A stretch of 64,000 nucleotides of DNA from Synanceia verrucosa (taxonomy: Eukaryota; Chordata; Actinopteri; Perciformes; Synanceiidae). The notes under the pieces were generated by a model that saw only the letters and a list, made by a program, of their open reading frames with translations, was not told the DNA's origin and did not search any database. Numbering within the stretch: the stretch's first letter is position 1; each line of letters starts with the position of its first letter. Positions 26,298 to 38,500 of the stretch are shown piece after piece. The stretch spans positions 28,295,619 through 28,359,618 of the forward strand of contig CM056550.1 in the NCBI GenBank assembly GCA_029721515.1, read 5' to 3'. The position numbers and the translations under genes are program-made.

Positions 26298-26520
26298 TAA
26301 GGGTGCAGCGTTTAGGATTTGCAACTGAGTAGTAAGAAGTACTGCAGATTGTTGGAGAACTACAGTGGCCTTCAGGTGACATAAAACTGTGTAGGTTTAT
26401 CTCCCCTGTAGGAACAGGGTGGAACAACATGAAGAGGACTCCCCACGTAGATATGAAGGACTCATTCTAAGCTAATGAAAACACAGTTCTTAATTTCAGG
26501 TATGCACCAATGAAAACACA
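26298..26520 (+). repeat. Dispersed teleost MITE (GGAGAACTACAGTGGCC family)
   Basis: The order GCAGCGTTTAGGATTTG, TTGGAGAACTACAGTGGCCT, TCAGGTGACATAAAACTGTG, ACATGAAGAGGACTCCC, GTAGATATGAAGGACTCATT, TAATGAAAACACAG is that of a repeat common in percomorph genomes. The end motif ATGAAAACACAG occurs twice (26477 and 26511). Confidence 0.6.
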
Positions 26521-26599
26521 GTTATCAGTTATAGCCATAGTCCAAATAGTAATATGTAATAAATGTAATAATACAATTTATTTATTGTGAAATAAAAAT

Positions 26600-26760
26600 C
26601 TATTTCTTTTCTTTGTTTTGTACAAACTGTAAATATTTCTTATTTTTATTACTTATACTATTATTTCATTAGTGTTGTTTGTTTCTCACTGTAACTTGTT
26701 TACATTGCAAGCAAGTGAGTTTCCCCCAATGAGGGATGAATAAAAAACTATGCCATTCAA
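26600..26760 (+). repeat. LINE 3' tail
   Basis: TGCAAGCAAGTGAGTTTCCC then CCAATGAGGGATGAATAAAAAAC is another hairpin plus AATAAA tail of the type seen at 5760 and 14900. Confidence 0.45.
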
Positions 26761-26894
26761 TCAGTATTATATTCCATTTCTGCTGATAGATCCACCAAAT
26801 TGTTACATAGCCTACTGTTCATTTAACTGTCAACAAACCATAAGCCATCAATGATGCATTTTTTATTTTCTTCCAGTTTAAAAGAATAATTCAC

Positions 26895-27075
26895 CACGGA
26901 GGAAAACACACTTCTTCACTTTCTTGCCAATAGTCAGATGAGAATTTGGGTGACAGTCTCATATGTGTGCAGTAAATATGTATCTGGAGCTAGTAGCTGG
27001 CTGGGATAGCTTAGCATAAACACTGCTAACACGGGGAAGCAGCCAGCCTGGTTTTGGACAAAGCTTCACATCGAG
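26895..27075 (+). repeat. Dispersed teleost MITE (TTAGCATAAA family)
   Basis: CTTTCTTGCCAATAGTCAGATGAGAA, CTCATATGTGTGCAGTAAATATG, GCTAGTAGCTGGCTGGGATAGC, TTAGCATAAACACTGCTAACACGGGGAAGCAGCCAGCCTGG occur in the order known for a repeat found throughout percomorph fish. Shorter copies lie at 8735 and perhaps 53070. Confidence 0.65.
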
Positions 27076-27259
27076 ATTTCAACAAACTACAACTGCTATT
27101 ACAGAGAACTTTGTTGACGAGGCTTTTATTGTGCACTGTCATGCTTAGCTCTCCTCCTCTGCAGACCTTCAGTTTTCATGCACCTCGCCTCACGCTGCAG
27201 CTTGGAGTCATTTTATCGGATCATTATGTTCAACCATTAACTCTCTAAATAATCACCAA

Positions 27260-30200
27260 AATTTAATGACCCCTGTCATGGTGCTCTCATTTGCATAGGA
27301 GTTAGATCGACAGTCTGCAGGCAATCAACACTTAAATGTCATGAATGTGCTCAACAGTCACTCAGCAATCCATGGGAAGTCTACTATCACACAATGCAGA
27401 GGAAGTCAACATTTCTAATGGAGTGAAAGCTGCAGGATGAAAGTAACCACAAGTTATTCTCTGGATACCATCATTTCAGCAGAACTGAGCACATTTAAAG
27501 TGGGTGGTTGAACCAGAGCTTTTGGCATTTTGTATTGCTGCTATTTCTGGTTCCAACACGATCAGTGCAAGTCTATGTAGACTGCAGTAATAAGATCCTA
27601 TCGATAACTAGCATTGCTATGAATCATTCATCAGCTCGAGCCGTGACAAATGATTGGATATTCAGAATTCATCTGTGGAGGCTTGTCTGATTAAGGTCTT
27701 GCAAATCTGATAATTTTTTTTGAATGTCACAGCTGTGTCAAAGAATAATATTTTGCATGAAGGCCTTCCAGTCACTTACTCACGATGCTTGCATACATTT
27801 ACTTTTATGCTAAATCTGGATGTACTGCAGCACAAAACAATATATTACACCTGAAAACATTTCAGTGTCTCATTTATTTTCAATATATGAATGTTGCGAA
27901 CTGCAAGCCTCCAACATTTGGCTGCATGTTGTGCTGCGACAGAAGGATGTGCAGTTTGCATCAGATTGGTTTCAGGCAGCTATGTGCAGCTTGCTTATTA
28001 TCCAGTGGCAGCATTGTTGAAGCTCCCTAAAAATAAACTTTTGTCCACTTTGCATAAGCAGTGACATGTAGCATACGCAGAGCTTTAGTCATCCGGTGAA
28101 ACAGGACTTTTCCTGTGTGATCACATGTGTCCAGCCCTATCTATCTGCCGTTTTTTTCTTGATGACAATCAGCCATGAGTCATTTTTGCAATCAGATTCG
28201 ATCATCACCATTGTGAGGTGAGTCACGCTACTGTGGTGCATGTGATGGGAAGTTTCTAGCCAAATGACATGTCACTCCCAGTTGGAAAGATGTCCCACGT
28301 TTCCTTTGTCCTCATTTTGTGTTTCTCTTTCTCCGACTTCCTTCCGTTCTTTACTCTCTCAAGTACTGCGAGAGAGGAAGTGTGTCACGTTCTTTGTGTG
28401 TTTGCATTAGCAGGGGATGATGACTGTTGTAGATGGTTTTCACAGGACTCAGGAATTCCTTGGAAAGACTGGAACACAAATAAACTCTCTAGTTCCAGCT
28501 ATGAGTATTTATTCACACACCAATAAACTTGATATGAATCAAGTGTAGCTGACTCAGCCAAATTGCCAAACACAGTCCAGATGAATGCAGCATGTGGCTT
28601 TAAAGGTCTTCACAGATTTAACTATGTACCAAACAGACATATCAGAGCGCTGGATAGACACTGAACAATCAGTCAGACTCTAACGACTGAAGCTGTAAGG
28701 CTCATCCTCTCCTCATTATAACAGTATGGGTCATGAAGCAGGTTACTTGCTTACAACGTTGCTGCGGAACAACTGCAGCCACTGACATGCAGTGGATCAA
28801 TCCAGTCCCACAAAGCACAGGGTCATTTCCTTTATGAGTGCGACAAAATTTCAGGGCAGGAAATTTTGGATGAGTTCTGAATGGAGGTCGTTGTGAAAGA
28901 GAAAGAGAGTATGGACCTGTGTGCATCTCTTCATGGCTGTGGTCCAATTAAGTGTTGTAATTAACTTTTTTGTTACACCTAGACCTCTTACTCCCTCAGC
29001 GTTTTATACATGTCAACTTGTGTTAAGCCACAAAAAACTGGACCAGGGTTTAGTGCAGAAATGTCCCCATAAAAATTAGCAAAACCATCACAGTCTAACC
29101 CTATAGCTCTCAGATGCATGCATACATAATATATATACCCATCAGTGATCAGACTGCAGCACGCGGTCGTCCATGACCACTCACCAGGGCAGGAGGTCAG
29201 CCCATCCCCTCCCTGACTCTGTACACGAGATGTTTTAAAGCGGCTGACATTATGCTGCCTTGTAGGAGCCTGCTTCCAGTGAAATATGGAGTGCATCCAT
29301 CCACCATTTTTTTCTTTTTTTTTCTACAGATTTGCAAATGGGGAAAAATGAACTACATTCCAGTTCAGGCAAAAATGATGTCTGATGAATGAAGCCAAGT
29401 TTATGGGTCAATAATTAATGAAAGAGGCCAAGCAGAGGCAGACTCTTTCACTCTCTGCTGTATTATATTTGCTGGAATATTTTATCTCATCCTGATAAAC
29501 ACTGTGTACATTTATGAACAGCAGGTGAATTCACTCCAGCATTTCGCTGATTAGACTGAACTAATTTAATTGCAGCAGAGACAGTTGTTATTGTCCTTGG
29601 ACTCCACGCTTCCATATTCCACCACAAGTGGAAATGGAGCCTCTTCCTGTGTTAATCCGGACATGCACTCAGCACAGGATTATTCCCAAAACTGACTGGC
29701 TTTCACCTCCCTCACCCTCACACACAAAACCCTGTTTACTTTGAGAGCATTTCAGAGACATACAGTTATGAGGATGTCATGACGATCATGAAGTTTCTCA
29801 TTAAAGACGAAACTCTCTTTGGTTCCTGGCTGCAAGCTAGCCTTTGAGGGACTGCAGGGGGAATTTATGGGAACATACCACAAATTGATTGTAACTATAC
29901 CAGCACTGTTGAGTTTGCATTTGTTTACGCCTGCAGCGATTGAGAGGGAAAATAACACGTGAGACAATTCATTTTCTATTTTAGGAAAGAGAGGACTATT
30001 GGTTTTACAGTACCCTGTCATCCATTCGCAATAGAAGATTTAACATATGTTTGTGAGGAAAGGCAGTGACCCTGGAGAGAGCAGACTTTGTATTAGTAAC
30101 ATCATAAGACCAGATCATAAGACTGACTTTTGTGACACAGAATTAATCAATACTTAACGGTAATTAAACAGTGACAACTCTTTGAGCTTTAGCCCTTTGA

Positions 30201-30744
30201 CAATTTGACTACTACAGGCTGATGGATTAAAAATATAGTTGCTGCAGTGTTTATGTACCATGATATACAGAGCACACGCAGTATCATACACAGTAATAAG
30301 TACTGTTTACAAGTGGAAAGGAAAAAGACCACTTTTACCATTTTCTCTCGTTTTAATCAAACAGCTTCAATATCAGGACTTTAGTTACAAGTTGTGATAT
30401 CATGGAGACATTTGCACTGAAATGTGTGCAAATTTAGTCTGTTTGTACTTCACTCTTTCCAGTAACACTGGAACACATCCTTGGAATGTGAAACAATGGA
30501 TTCAAGCATGTCAGTATGCATGGCTGTGCTAAGTAGGAGTAGTGGACCAGTTTTCATGCATGTTTCATAACTCAAACACTGTAGTTTAATCTTAAAGTCT
30601 AGCATACAAGTTGGATTTGATATTAGAAGGACAAAGAATTAATAAATGAGTCACTGAGTCTTGAAAGAGTCAAAAGAAACAAATACCGTGCTGTAACAAG
30701 TGAAAACAAAGAACTGAGATGGCTACTGATCTCATCTCCATGTA
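27260..30744. other. Gene-free spacer between rac1 and CYTH3
   Basis: No exon with family resemblance or convincing splice sites was found. Some stretches, such as 29400-29700 (CTAATTTAATTGCAGCAGAG, GTGTTAATCCGGAC), are repeat-free and unlike the surrounding transposon debris, and could be regulatory. Confidence 0.45.
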
Positions 30745-30759
30745 CATGTTGTGTAACAT

Positions 30760-31108
30760 CCATCCATCCATTATGTACCGCTTATCGTAGGTCACGGCAC
30801 TATCCCAGCTATCTTAGGGCGGAAGGCGGGGTACACCCTGCACAAGTCGCCGCAGGGCACATAGAGACAGACAACCACTTAACACCTACGGTCAATTTAA
30901 ATTAGCCAATTAACCTAATCCCCATGTATGTTTTGGGATGGTGGGAGGAAGCCGGAGTACCCAGAGAGAACCCATGCAAACACGAGGAGAACATGTAAAC
31001 TCCACACAAACTCCGCCCAGGATTCGAACCCGGTACCTTCTTGCTGTGAGGCCAGAGTGCTAACCACTACACCACCATGCCGCCTATGCAAGTTGTTGTG
31101 GCCGTAAG
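30760..31108 (-). mobile_element. tRNA-derived SINE, copy 1, with target-site duplication
   Basis: Read on the minus strand the head is GGCGGCATGGTGGTGTAGTG then GTTAGCAC, with a pol III A box (TGGTGTAGTGG, plus-strand 31064-31074) and B box (GGTTCGAATCC, 31020-31030). The body carries the GGGTACTCCGGC...CCCACCATCC phrase and the tail is (ATGG)n. A 15-bp direct repeat CATGTTGTGTAACAT flanks it at 30745-30759 and 31109-31123. It is not a functional tRNA: the cloverleaf does not close and the anticodon arm is non-standard. Confidence 0.85.
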
Positions 31109-31123
31109 CATGTTGTGTAACAT

Positions 31124-31905
31124 GTCAAATGAAAACTAATTGGATAAATGTATGTTTGCAAAACAGAGAAACGGTTCACTGCATTGCAGCACAAGAAGCA
31201 ACAAATATTGTGCTTAACACAAAGGACAGAAACAAACTAAATAGGAAATTAATACATTCCAAGTTCAACCCACTAAAATAGTGTGGATTACTGAATGGGC
31301 AAAAGGCCTAAACTGATTCATTTGCATCAAAAAGTGCAAATGTCAATATCTACCTTTTTAGCTGACATTACCTAATACTAAAATATATTTGGATATTTCC
31401 CTCATGATAGTAGCATCATATAGCATTATAATGGGAGTACTCAAGTAAAGTGCAGGTGCCTCAGCATGTCCTTCAGTAAACTGACTCCACCACTGGAAGT
31501 GAAGTGCCACAGGCTGCATCACATTTCAGAATATAGCATGGGTGGAGGAGGGCGGGTCGATCACATCACATCCTTTTCTGTAACTTTCTTCCATTGTCCG
31601 CCTGCAGTGCTGTACAATGAGTCCTAAGCACGACTCCCTTCCTGCGCTCTGGACCACATGCAGGTCCCTGAATTCACATTTGTCTCTGCAGTGCATTCCT
31701 GCTGGCGTAGCCAGGGTCTTCCCTGGAAAAGCCTCATTGAGGGATGAGCTCACATTGGCAAGGATGGACAGGAAGTACCCAAGCCCTGTGTTTTTTTTAA
31801 TATACATGAGTGGGTTATGTACCTTTAACAAGTTAAACACAAGGCACCAGGGGCACAAACACTTTGGATCTTTATTAACCTATAATGTAGACTGTTAAGT
31901 TTTAG
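31124..31905. other. Unassigned spacer with overlapping open frames at 31526-31898
   Basis: A minus-strand frame of 110 codons (31526-31858) and a plus-strand frame of 93 (31617-31898) overlap over moderately GC-rich sequence. Neither resembles a family I recognise and neither has flanking splice context. They may be chance. Confidence 0.3.
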
Positions 31906-31909
31906 GGTG

Positions 31910-32044
31910 ACGATTTGATGAAGGGTTAAGGTACGGTTAGATTTTGGTTAGGGTTTGGATGAGACAGTAGTGGTTAGGGTTAGGGTTAGTCTCCAGGAAA
32001 TGAACGGAAGTAATTGAAATGTCCCCATAACGTCAGCAATAGAC

Positions 32045-32098
<54 letters not shown>
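31910..32098. repeat. Degenerate TTAGGG tract followed by (GT)n
   Basis: GGTTAGGGTTTGG, GTGGTTAGGGTTAGGGTTAG (31971-31989) and ATGTCCCCATAACG precede 26 GT units (32047-32098). The combination telomere-like motif, ATGTCCCC and GT repeat recurs in teleost genomes. Here it abuts the CYTH3 promoter. Confidence 0.7.
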
Positions 32099-32101
<3 letters not shown>

Positions 32102-32445
32102 AAGCAGGGGCGGGGCTTGGTGACGTCGCCATGGTTGCAGTGTAGCTAATGTGAACGCAGCCGGAGTCTCTGAGGATGGAGCAGAGCGCACAGAGAGGGA
32201 GAGCCGCTGATCACACCGAGCCCTGACACAGCCTCCGTACCAGCGAGGAGCCACACTGCGGCTCTGCTTCCTGTCTCTTTTTATATTGATATTTTATTCC
32301 GCCACTGTCATCTTTGCTCCAGCTCTGTCCACTTCATCTTTCTGTCAACGCGCCGGCTGTCTGTCAGCGAGGACAAAAATACTCTAAATTTATTTCCAGT
32401 CGGACACACCTTCCTGTCGGACTGCCTGTTACTGCTGCGATCAAT
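32099..32445 (+). promoter_or_regulatory. CYTH3: CYTH3 promoter and 5' UTR
   Basis: CG-rich sequence between the GT microsatellite and the CYTH3 start (GGGGCGGGGCTTGGTGACGTC at 32106-32126 holds a GC box and a CRE-like TGACGTC). There is no TATA box at an obvious place, though TTTTTATATTGATATTTTATT occurs at about 32277. Confidence 0.5.
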
Positions 32446-32515
32446 ATGGACGAAGACAATCACGGTAAGACTGTTTTTTTCTGTCATCAGTCTGTCTTCA
32501 GACCGTGTGTAGGGA

Positions 32516-32577
<62 letters not shown>

Positions 32578-35500
32578 AGGAGGAGACACGGATGTGCGGA
32601 GATCCAGGATGTTGTTGTGGTTTTATTTCTGCAGACCTACCCAAAAAAACAACAATGTACCATTATTTAAAAACATGTTATTAAAGGAGCATTTCCTAAT
32701 AAACTGCCTTTAATGTGACTGGGTTGGTTGGTAGGTGAGAAAGAGTCTACTGTCATGTAATGTAAAACCCCAAAACACAGCATTTCTTTTTTTTTTTTCT
32801 TTTTCTTTTTATCATGCATGCACCTTCTCCATCCGTCTGATGTCCTGCTGTAGGTCTTTGAAGTTGCTTTCACTATCTCGCTGCACCGTTTGAAGCCTCT
32901 AAACTGGTGGACATTGATAAGATATGTGAGTGTGCATCCTTCCATAAAGAGGATTTAGCTACACCCTTTTACAAAACATAAAAAAACATAAGAAATAAAG
33001 AAAAGAAAGTTCAGATTGTTAATTTTGAGACATACAGGAGATTAACCCACTATGAATAAAGATTAGGTTGTTCAAACAATAGTATACGCTTGTTTTAATA
33101 TTCATCAGTGAATATTAAAACAGTCACAAAAGGTAAAAGTTATAATTGGAGTGTTTGACTGACCAGGATCACTGCTCACACAGCAGCTGCAGCTCACAGT
33201 CCCGTATCAGTTATTTTATGATATGGGTGAAAAACACACATGCAGGATGCTTCTGAGCAGATAATCCCAACCGCCTTGTGGGCCGAAGGCCTTGAAGGCA
33301 GCGTATAGTGTAAACAAATGGCTCTAGTCTGATAAGTTTGACAGTTGAACTGTGAGAGATCAGCGTGAGTCAGGAGGAGAGACTCTCATCTGGTCTGTTT
33401 TCCCACATTTATCCTCATGTCTGACCAGTGTGAATGCACGTAAAGCAAGAAGACGCTTTGCCCTGAATCTGAGTGGAGGTGGGGGTGACCCAGTCTGACC
33501 TCGTTCATTGATCTCCATTTGGATACTGGGCAAAGAACCTGTCACATAAGTAGGCAATTCAATATTACTATTAAGGTGTATTTTCATTGTACTGCTGTTT
33601 GTGTATTTATGGCTCCCAGAGTACGAGGCACGGTTTCTTTTACTTTTACTAACTTTGGGCTCCAATTGTACTCAAAAAATATCAAAATCTGATGTGCAAA
33701 TTACCAAACAAGTAATCATATATATTCATGATTCAGGGGAGAGAAACCCTACATGTTTCTTTGCTTTAACTTTTCACAAGAGAGAGTTTTTTCACCACGG
33801 TCTGAATTTTGTTTCAGAGGCTTGTTAAAAGGAACTTTATTTTGAAATCAATGTAGGCGTTGACCTCTATATCGTCTTTGATTTAAACTAAAAAAACTAG
33901 TTCGTCACATGTTCCTTCCTATGAGGCCAGTGAAAGAAAGAGATAATGTTGAATAATGCGACAGGATGTCAGAGAGCACAGAGGCTCACAGTCTGTGATC
34001 AAACTGGAAACATTACAACAGAAGCCCTGAGAGGTTACAAGCAGCGCCATGCGAGAGTTATTAAAATAACTTACCATAAATGTGAAGTAATTAAGAGCGC
34101 TTGTTGGCTCACTCACACCCTCGCTGCCGCTCGTTCTCTCGCACGCATCACTTAACATTGTTCCACATTTACACCTTGATACGCTGGTATCACAGCACGA
34201 CACTGTGGTGCTAAATTTGTCTCCACTAGTCACTTTACAGGAGCTGAAGGCCCAGTCACACCTCTGTCAGCAAGCCAAAAGAAACTTGTATACTTTTGTG
34301 TTTTCTCCTTTTTCTTTAGTCTTCTATCATTCTATCTTCTATCAACAAGCACAGAGGGAATTACTCTCCCCCACAAACTCTCCTAGTGAACTTCTATGAA
34401 TGCTTCGTTTGAAGTCCTGCCTTTTCTTCTGTAACGTGGTGATGTCATCAAGTAACATATTTGCATAATACTTGCCGAGCAGCTAGTTTGACCCTCAAAC
34501 AAAGCCAGAGTTTGGTTTGGTTGGTCAGCAGGTGTTGCCTACTACTACTGCTGCTCTTTCAATGTGGAGATATACATTTATCCATCCATCCATCCATCCA
34601 TCCATCCATTTTCTACCACTTATCCTCACATAGGTTCGCGGGGGGGCTGGAGCCTATCCCAGTTGTCGTAGGGCGAGAGGCAGGGTACACCCTGGACAAG
34701 TCACCACCTCATCGCAGGACACATAGAGACAGACAACCACTCACACTCACATTCATACCTATTGTGAATTTAAATTAGCCAACTAATCTAATCCCCATGT
34801 ATGTTTTTGGATGGTGGGAGGAAGCCGGAGTACCCGGAGAGAACCCACGCAGAAATGGAGAGAACATGAAAATTCCACACAGAAAGGCCCCGGGCCGGGA
34901 ATCGAACCTGGTACCTTCTTGCTGTGAGGTGACAGTGCTAACCACTACATCACCATGCCACCCAGATATACGTTTAATAAACATAAAAATATAAGTGTCG
35001 GATCGGACATCTCCACAGATACAGTATATCACAACACTATGAGTAAAACTTAGAATGTCAAAGCTATTTCAAGGGCCCTTTCATTCGTTGAAAAGCTGTG
35101 CTGTTTGGTGCTTTTTATATTTTGCATGCACATTACCCACATGTGTGTGCCCATTAGAGACTGTGATCTCACGCCTGCATGTACAGTATGCATGCAAACT
35201 GCTAAACATATGTTCAAAGTTGGGGCTATACTTTGTTCTGCACCAGCGATCCAAAGACTGAACAGATGCCATGATACTCTTTGGGATTAATACATGGTAT
35301 ATGAACAATTAAGGCTCCCACAAGCCACCTCTCATGAGGCTGGATCAGTGTGTGGGGGAGCTGCTGGGTGATCAGAGTTACTGATTAGCCAGGGGCCCCA
35401 AACCCAGGGAGGGATGGTGAAGTTAGAGGGCTTTCGTAGACCTGTGTTAGAGGGGAAGGGAGACCAACCTGCATATAGGACCCATATATCTCAGCTGCAC

Positions 35501-38500
35501 ACTGAACGAAACTAAATGGTGCATTATTTGCTGTACTCAGCTGTAGCGTGGGATTCATTAGTACATGTTTACTGCACTCACTAATCAGAGGTGGCGCTTC
35601 TCTGCTCCGTTTACATGCCGCAGAGCAGACAAGGGCCTGGCCTCAAAAAGGACGAAAATCATCGACTCGAAATCTGAAGCGTTTTTATTACTCACGTGTC
35701 TATTTTTAGTATCATCGTATAGCTGGATGGAGAAGTGGAAAGAACACAGAAGCAGAAAATTGCCTGGAAAGCGGCTCACTGTGTGGCTGGATGGAGGCCA
35801 TGAGTGTTAACACTTGGCTTTCTTTGTTTCTCACTTCTTTCCAGCAGCATTAATGTGCTGCAGTCAAGGGATTAATATGGTTTGTCTGAATGCTGAAATG
35901 TATGGAATCCACTTTTTGAAATATGCCTGAATAAAGTTGTCTGTGATGCTGACTGTCTTGTGTTTGCGGGGTTCAGATGCCGCAAAACGTGCTGAAATAT
36001 TTGTTATTTCCTGTTTGAGTGTCGTGGTAGCCCCGCCGTGTCAATCAACACTCCTCTCTATCCGACCGTGGGAAAAGTTGAATGGAAAAAGCCTTTCCTT
36101 CAATTCTTCTACCCTCTTTGGACTGAAAGTGTGAGTGTGCACTGAAATAACAAATTGTTTCTGACTGTGCCACTCACAGTTTCGCCTGTAGGGGCCTTTT
36201 TAATGGTGCGCACATGGCAGTGTCTGTGTGAGGTATCACACCTGGACTTTCTTCTCTGCTTGTTTTGTTCTTGTAATCATCTCCTCAAACTTACTGGACA
36301 TCTGACTGTATGCAGGTATTTCAGGCCAGAGGGCATAAAATGCTTGAAGCTGAAGTCGCTCACTGTGTGTGATTTCTTGGCACCCAGTGCTGTAGTTGTG
36401 AGTGGGATTAGCTGGTAAAGAAGGGGAAGTTGGTGTGATTAGGGTACAGTCTTTGTTGTGGCTGCAGGGTGAGTGTGTGGGAGGACATCAGACAGTCACT
36501 CGGGGCGAGTGTACTCACTAAACTTCTCTCAGGGAAGCTGGCTCGCTGTACAGTATAAGTGGTTGGTGCTGATGGAGTCCAGACATCTGCGTCTTTTCTG
36601 TGTCTGCATGTTTCATTTACCTGACGTCTCCCTGGAGACGCTGCAGTGCTGCATGTAGACTCTGCTTATAGGTAAAACACATTAGAGCTAAGACAAATCC
36701 CGTCTTCTCTGATAGGGAACTAAAGATCGTTTTGGACTCATGGCCAAACAGAGTCAGCCTGGTTTGTCTTTGTGCAAATCTAAGTTTAGTGTTGAATCAA
36801 TCTTCTCATCTAAGTGTATTTCAAATAACCGACCAGTACAAATACCACCAGCGCTGCATTTTTAGCTATAAATCATTTTAAAAGCTTTTGCTTTTCTGTG
36901 AATGTCTTCCACACTTCCCATCTGTTTTATTCACCTGGCTTCAGAAGGAATTCCCCCTTTGGGTATAAAAACACGTAGCTGGTTTAAATTCACCTCTTTC
37001 AAATTTCCTGCTATATCCCAATAGTCTGAAATAAAAGACTGCATGTTTTAGGGAGAAAAAAAAAAGCATCTCTTAAGTGCGTCTGACAAAAAAAGTGTTT
37101 AAAATGTACTCTTGACAATGTCGTTGATTGAGGTAGCCTGGCTGTGTTGTTTGAAAGGTTTAAGGGGAGATTTGGAGGGAACAAGAAATTCATTCTGACT
37201 GCCAAGATTATGGTTTTTGTGGTGCAACATTAGAAGATTTAACACACAGTGTAGAACCACATGCAACCAGACAAATCCACAAACACAGACAGCGCCGGTG
37301 AGTGATGTGCAGGGATTGAGCCGGGGCTCGTAACAAACTGCGCTAGAGAAGACTACATGTGGACCTGATTAGGAGAGAGACTTCCCGACATGTTCCCGTC
37401 ACCATGGTAGTGTGTGAATGATACGAGACACTGTGAGGCTACATTTCTGCTGTTGTGAAAAGAGGTACGCTTTGTCTGGAGTTATTGCTCTGAGCTGTCG
37501 AGAGGCGAAGCTCTTAAAGTGTGAGACGGAGAGCAGATGGGAGACAAAAGGAGTGGTAAATTAAATGAGCGGGAGGCAGGGAGGAACACAGACGATGTGG
37601 TGTGTTGGAGTAATCCACACCTAATGTCAGTGGAAGAAGGGTTAAGAGAAAACATGCTCCAGCTGACCATACAGAGGTGGTGCTGGCGGGGGTTCAGAGA
37701 GAGAGAGAGGCTTTAGATGGTGTGTTTCTTGGCTTCTGGCTCAAGAGAAATGGAGAACCACACCAGCGCACAGATCATTCTCACCTTAATAGCATGTCCT
37801 GGCTCTCTCTCATTTCATTTCCTGCACTTTTTTTGAAGAGTGTATTTTCCCTCCTGTTCTTGGCGAGGACAGAGCTGCCTTTGATCCAGCAGGTAGCCAT
37901 GGGACGGCTTGATATTCCACATGATCCTCTATAAGGAACCAGCCAGAGACACCAATTCTCTTGATTTGTGGGTGGTTTACGATCAAAGGTCACCGTGGTG
38001 TCATTATGAATGGGACTATGTCAGTGTTTTTGCAGGCCGCCACACATCTATCACAGGAATACCCTGAACCTCTGGGTCCTGGTCTGCAGAGCTGCACGCT
38101 GACAGGTTTTGAAGTCAACGCCAATCATCCAGGTTGACCCACTCCCTGCTGGTGTCTGCGCATCGGTGGCATCATCAGAGATATCGAAACAAATTTCCTC
38201 TCCATCCATCGTGTACAGAAAGAGAAGCAGCCAATATAGATTTCAAAATTGCCTCCCAAGCTAGATGTCTATCACAATAACAGAGGTGAGCGTGTTCATA
38301 TCAGATAAAGCGTTACTTTCGCTCTGCTTCCTGTCAATCACCTGACATCTGCAGGAAGCATCAGCCCTGTCTGTTGTCAGGAAATGATCCCTCAAATATA
38401 TGGCACCTTTCAATAAGTACATCCATTCCATCCACCCTGTGTTTGTTGAGACTAGGATTGTTTATTCAGATTGTGAAGTGATGACATGTGAGGCTGCATG

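Noticed and set aside
31020..31084. tRNA gene
   Set aside because: A and B boxes are present but the molecule does not fold as a tRNA, and it is the head of a SINE with target duplications; the same applies at 34898-34960.
31526..31858. FAM220A orthologue
   Set aside because: The position between rac1 and CYTH3 fits, but the protein sequence has no resemblance I can defend.
32519..32713. Cys/Val and Thr/His repeat frames
   Set aside because: They come from GT/CA microsatellites; the same holds for 25569-25820, 54402-54671 and 55267-55568.
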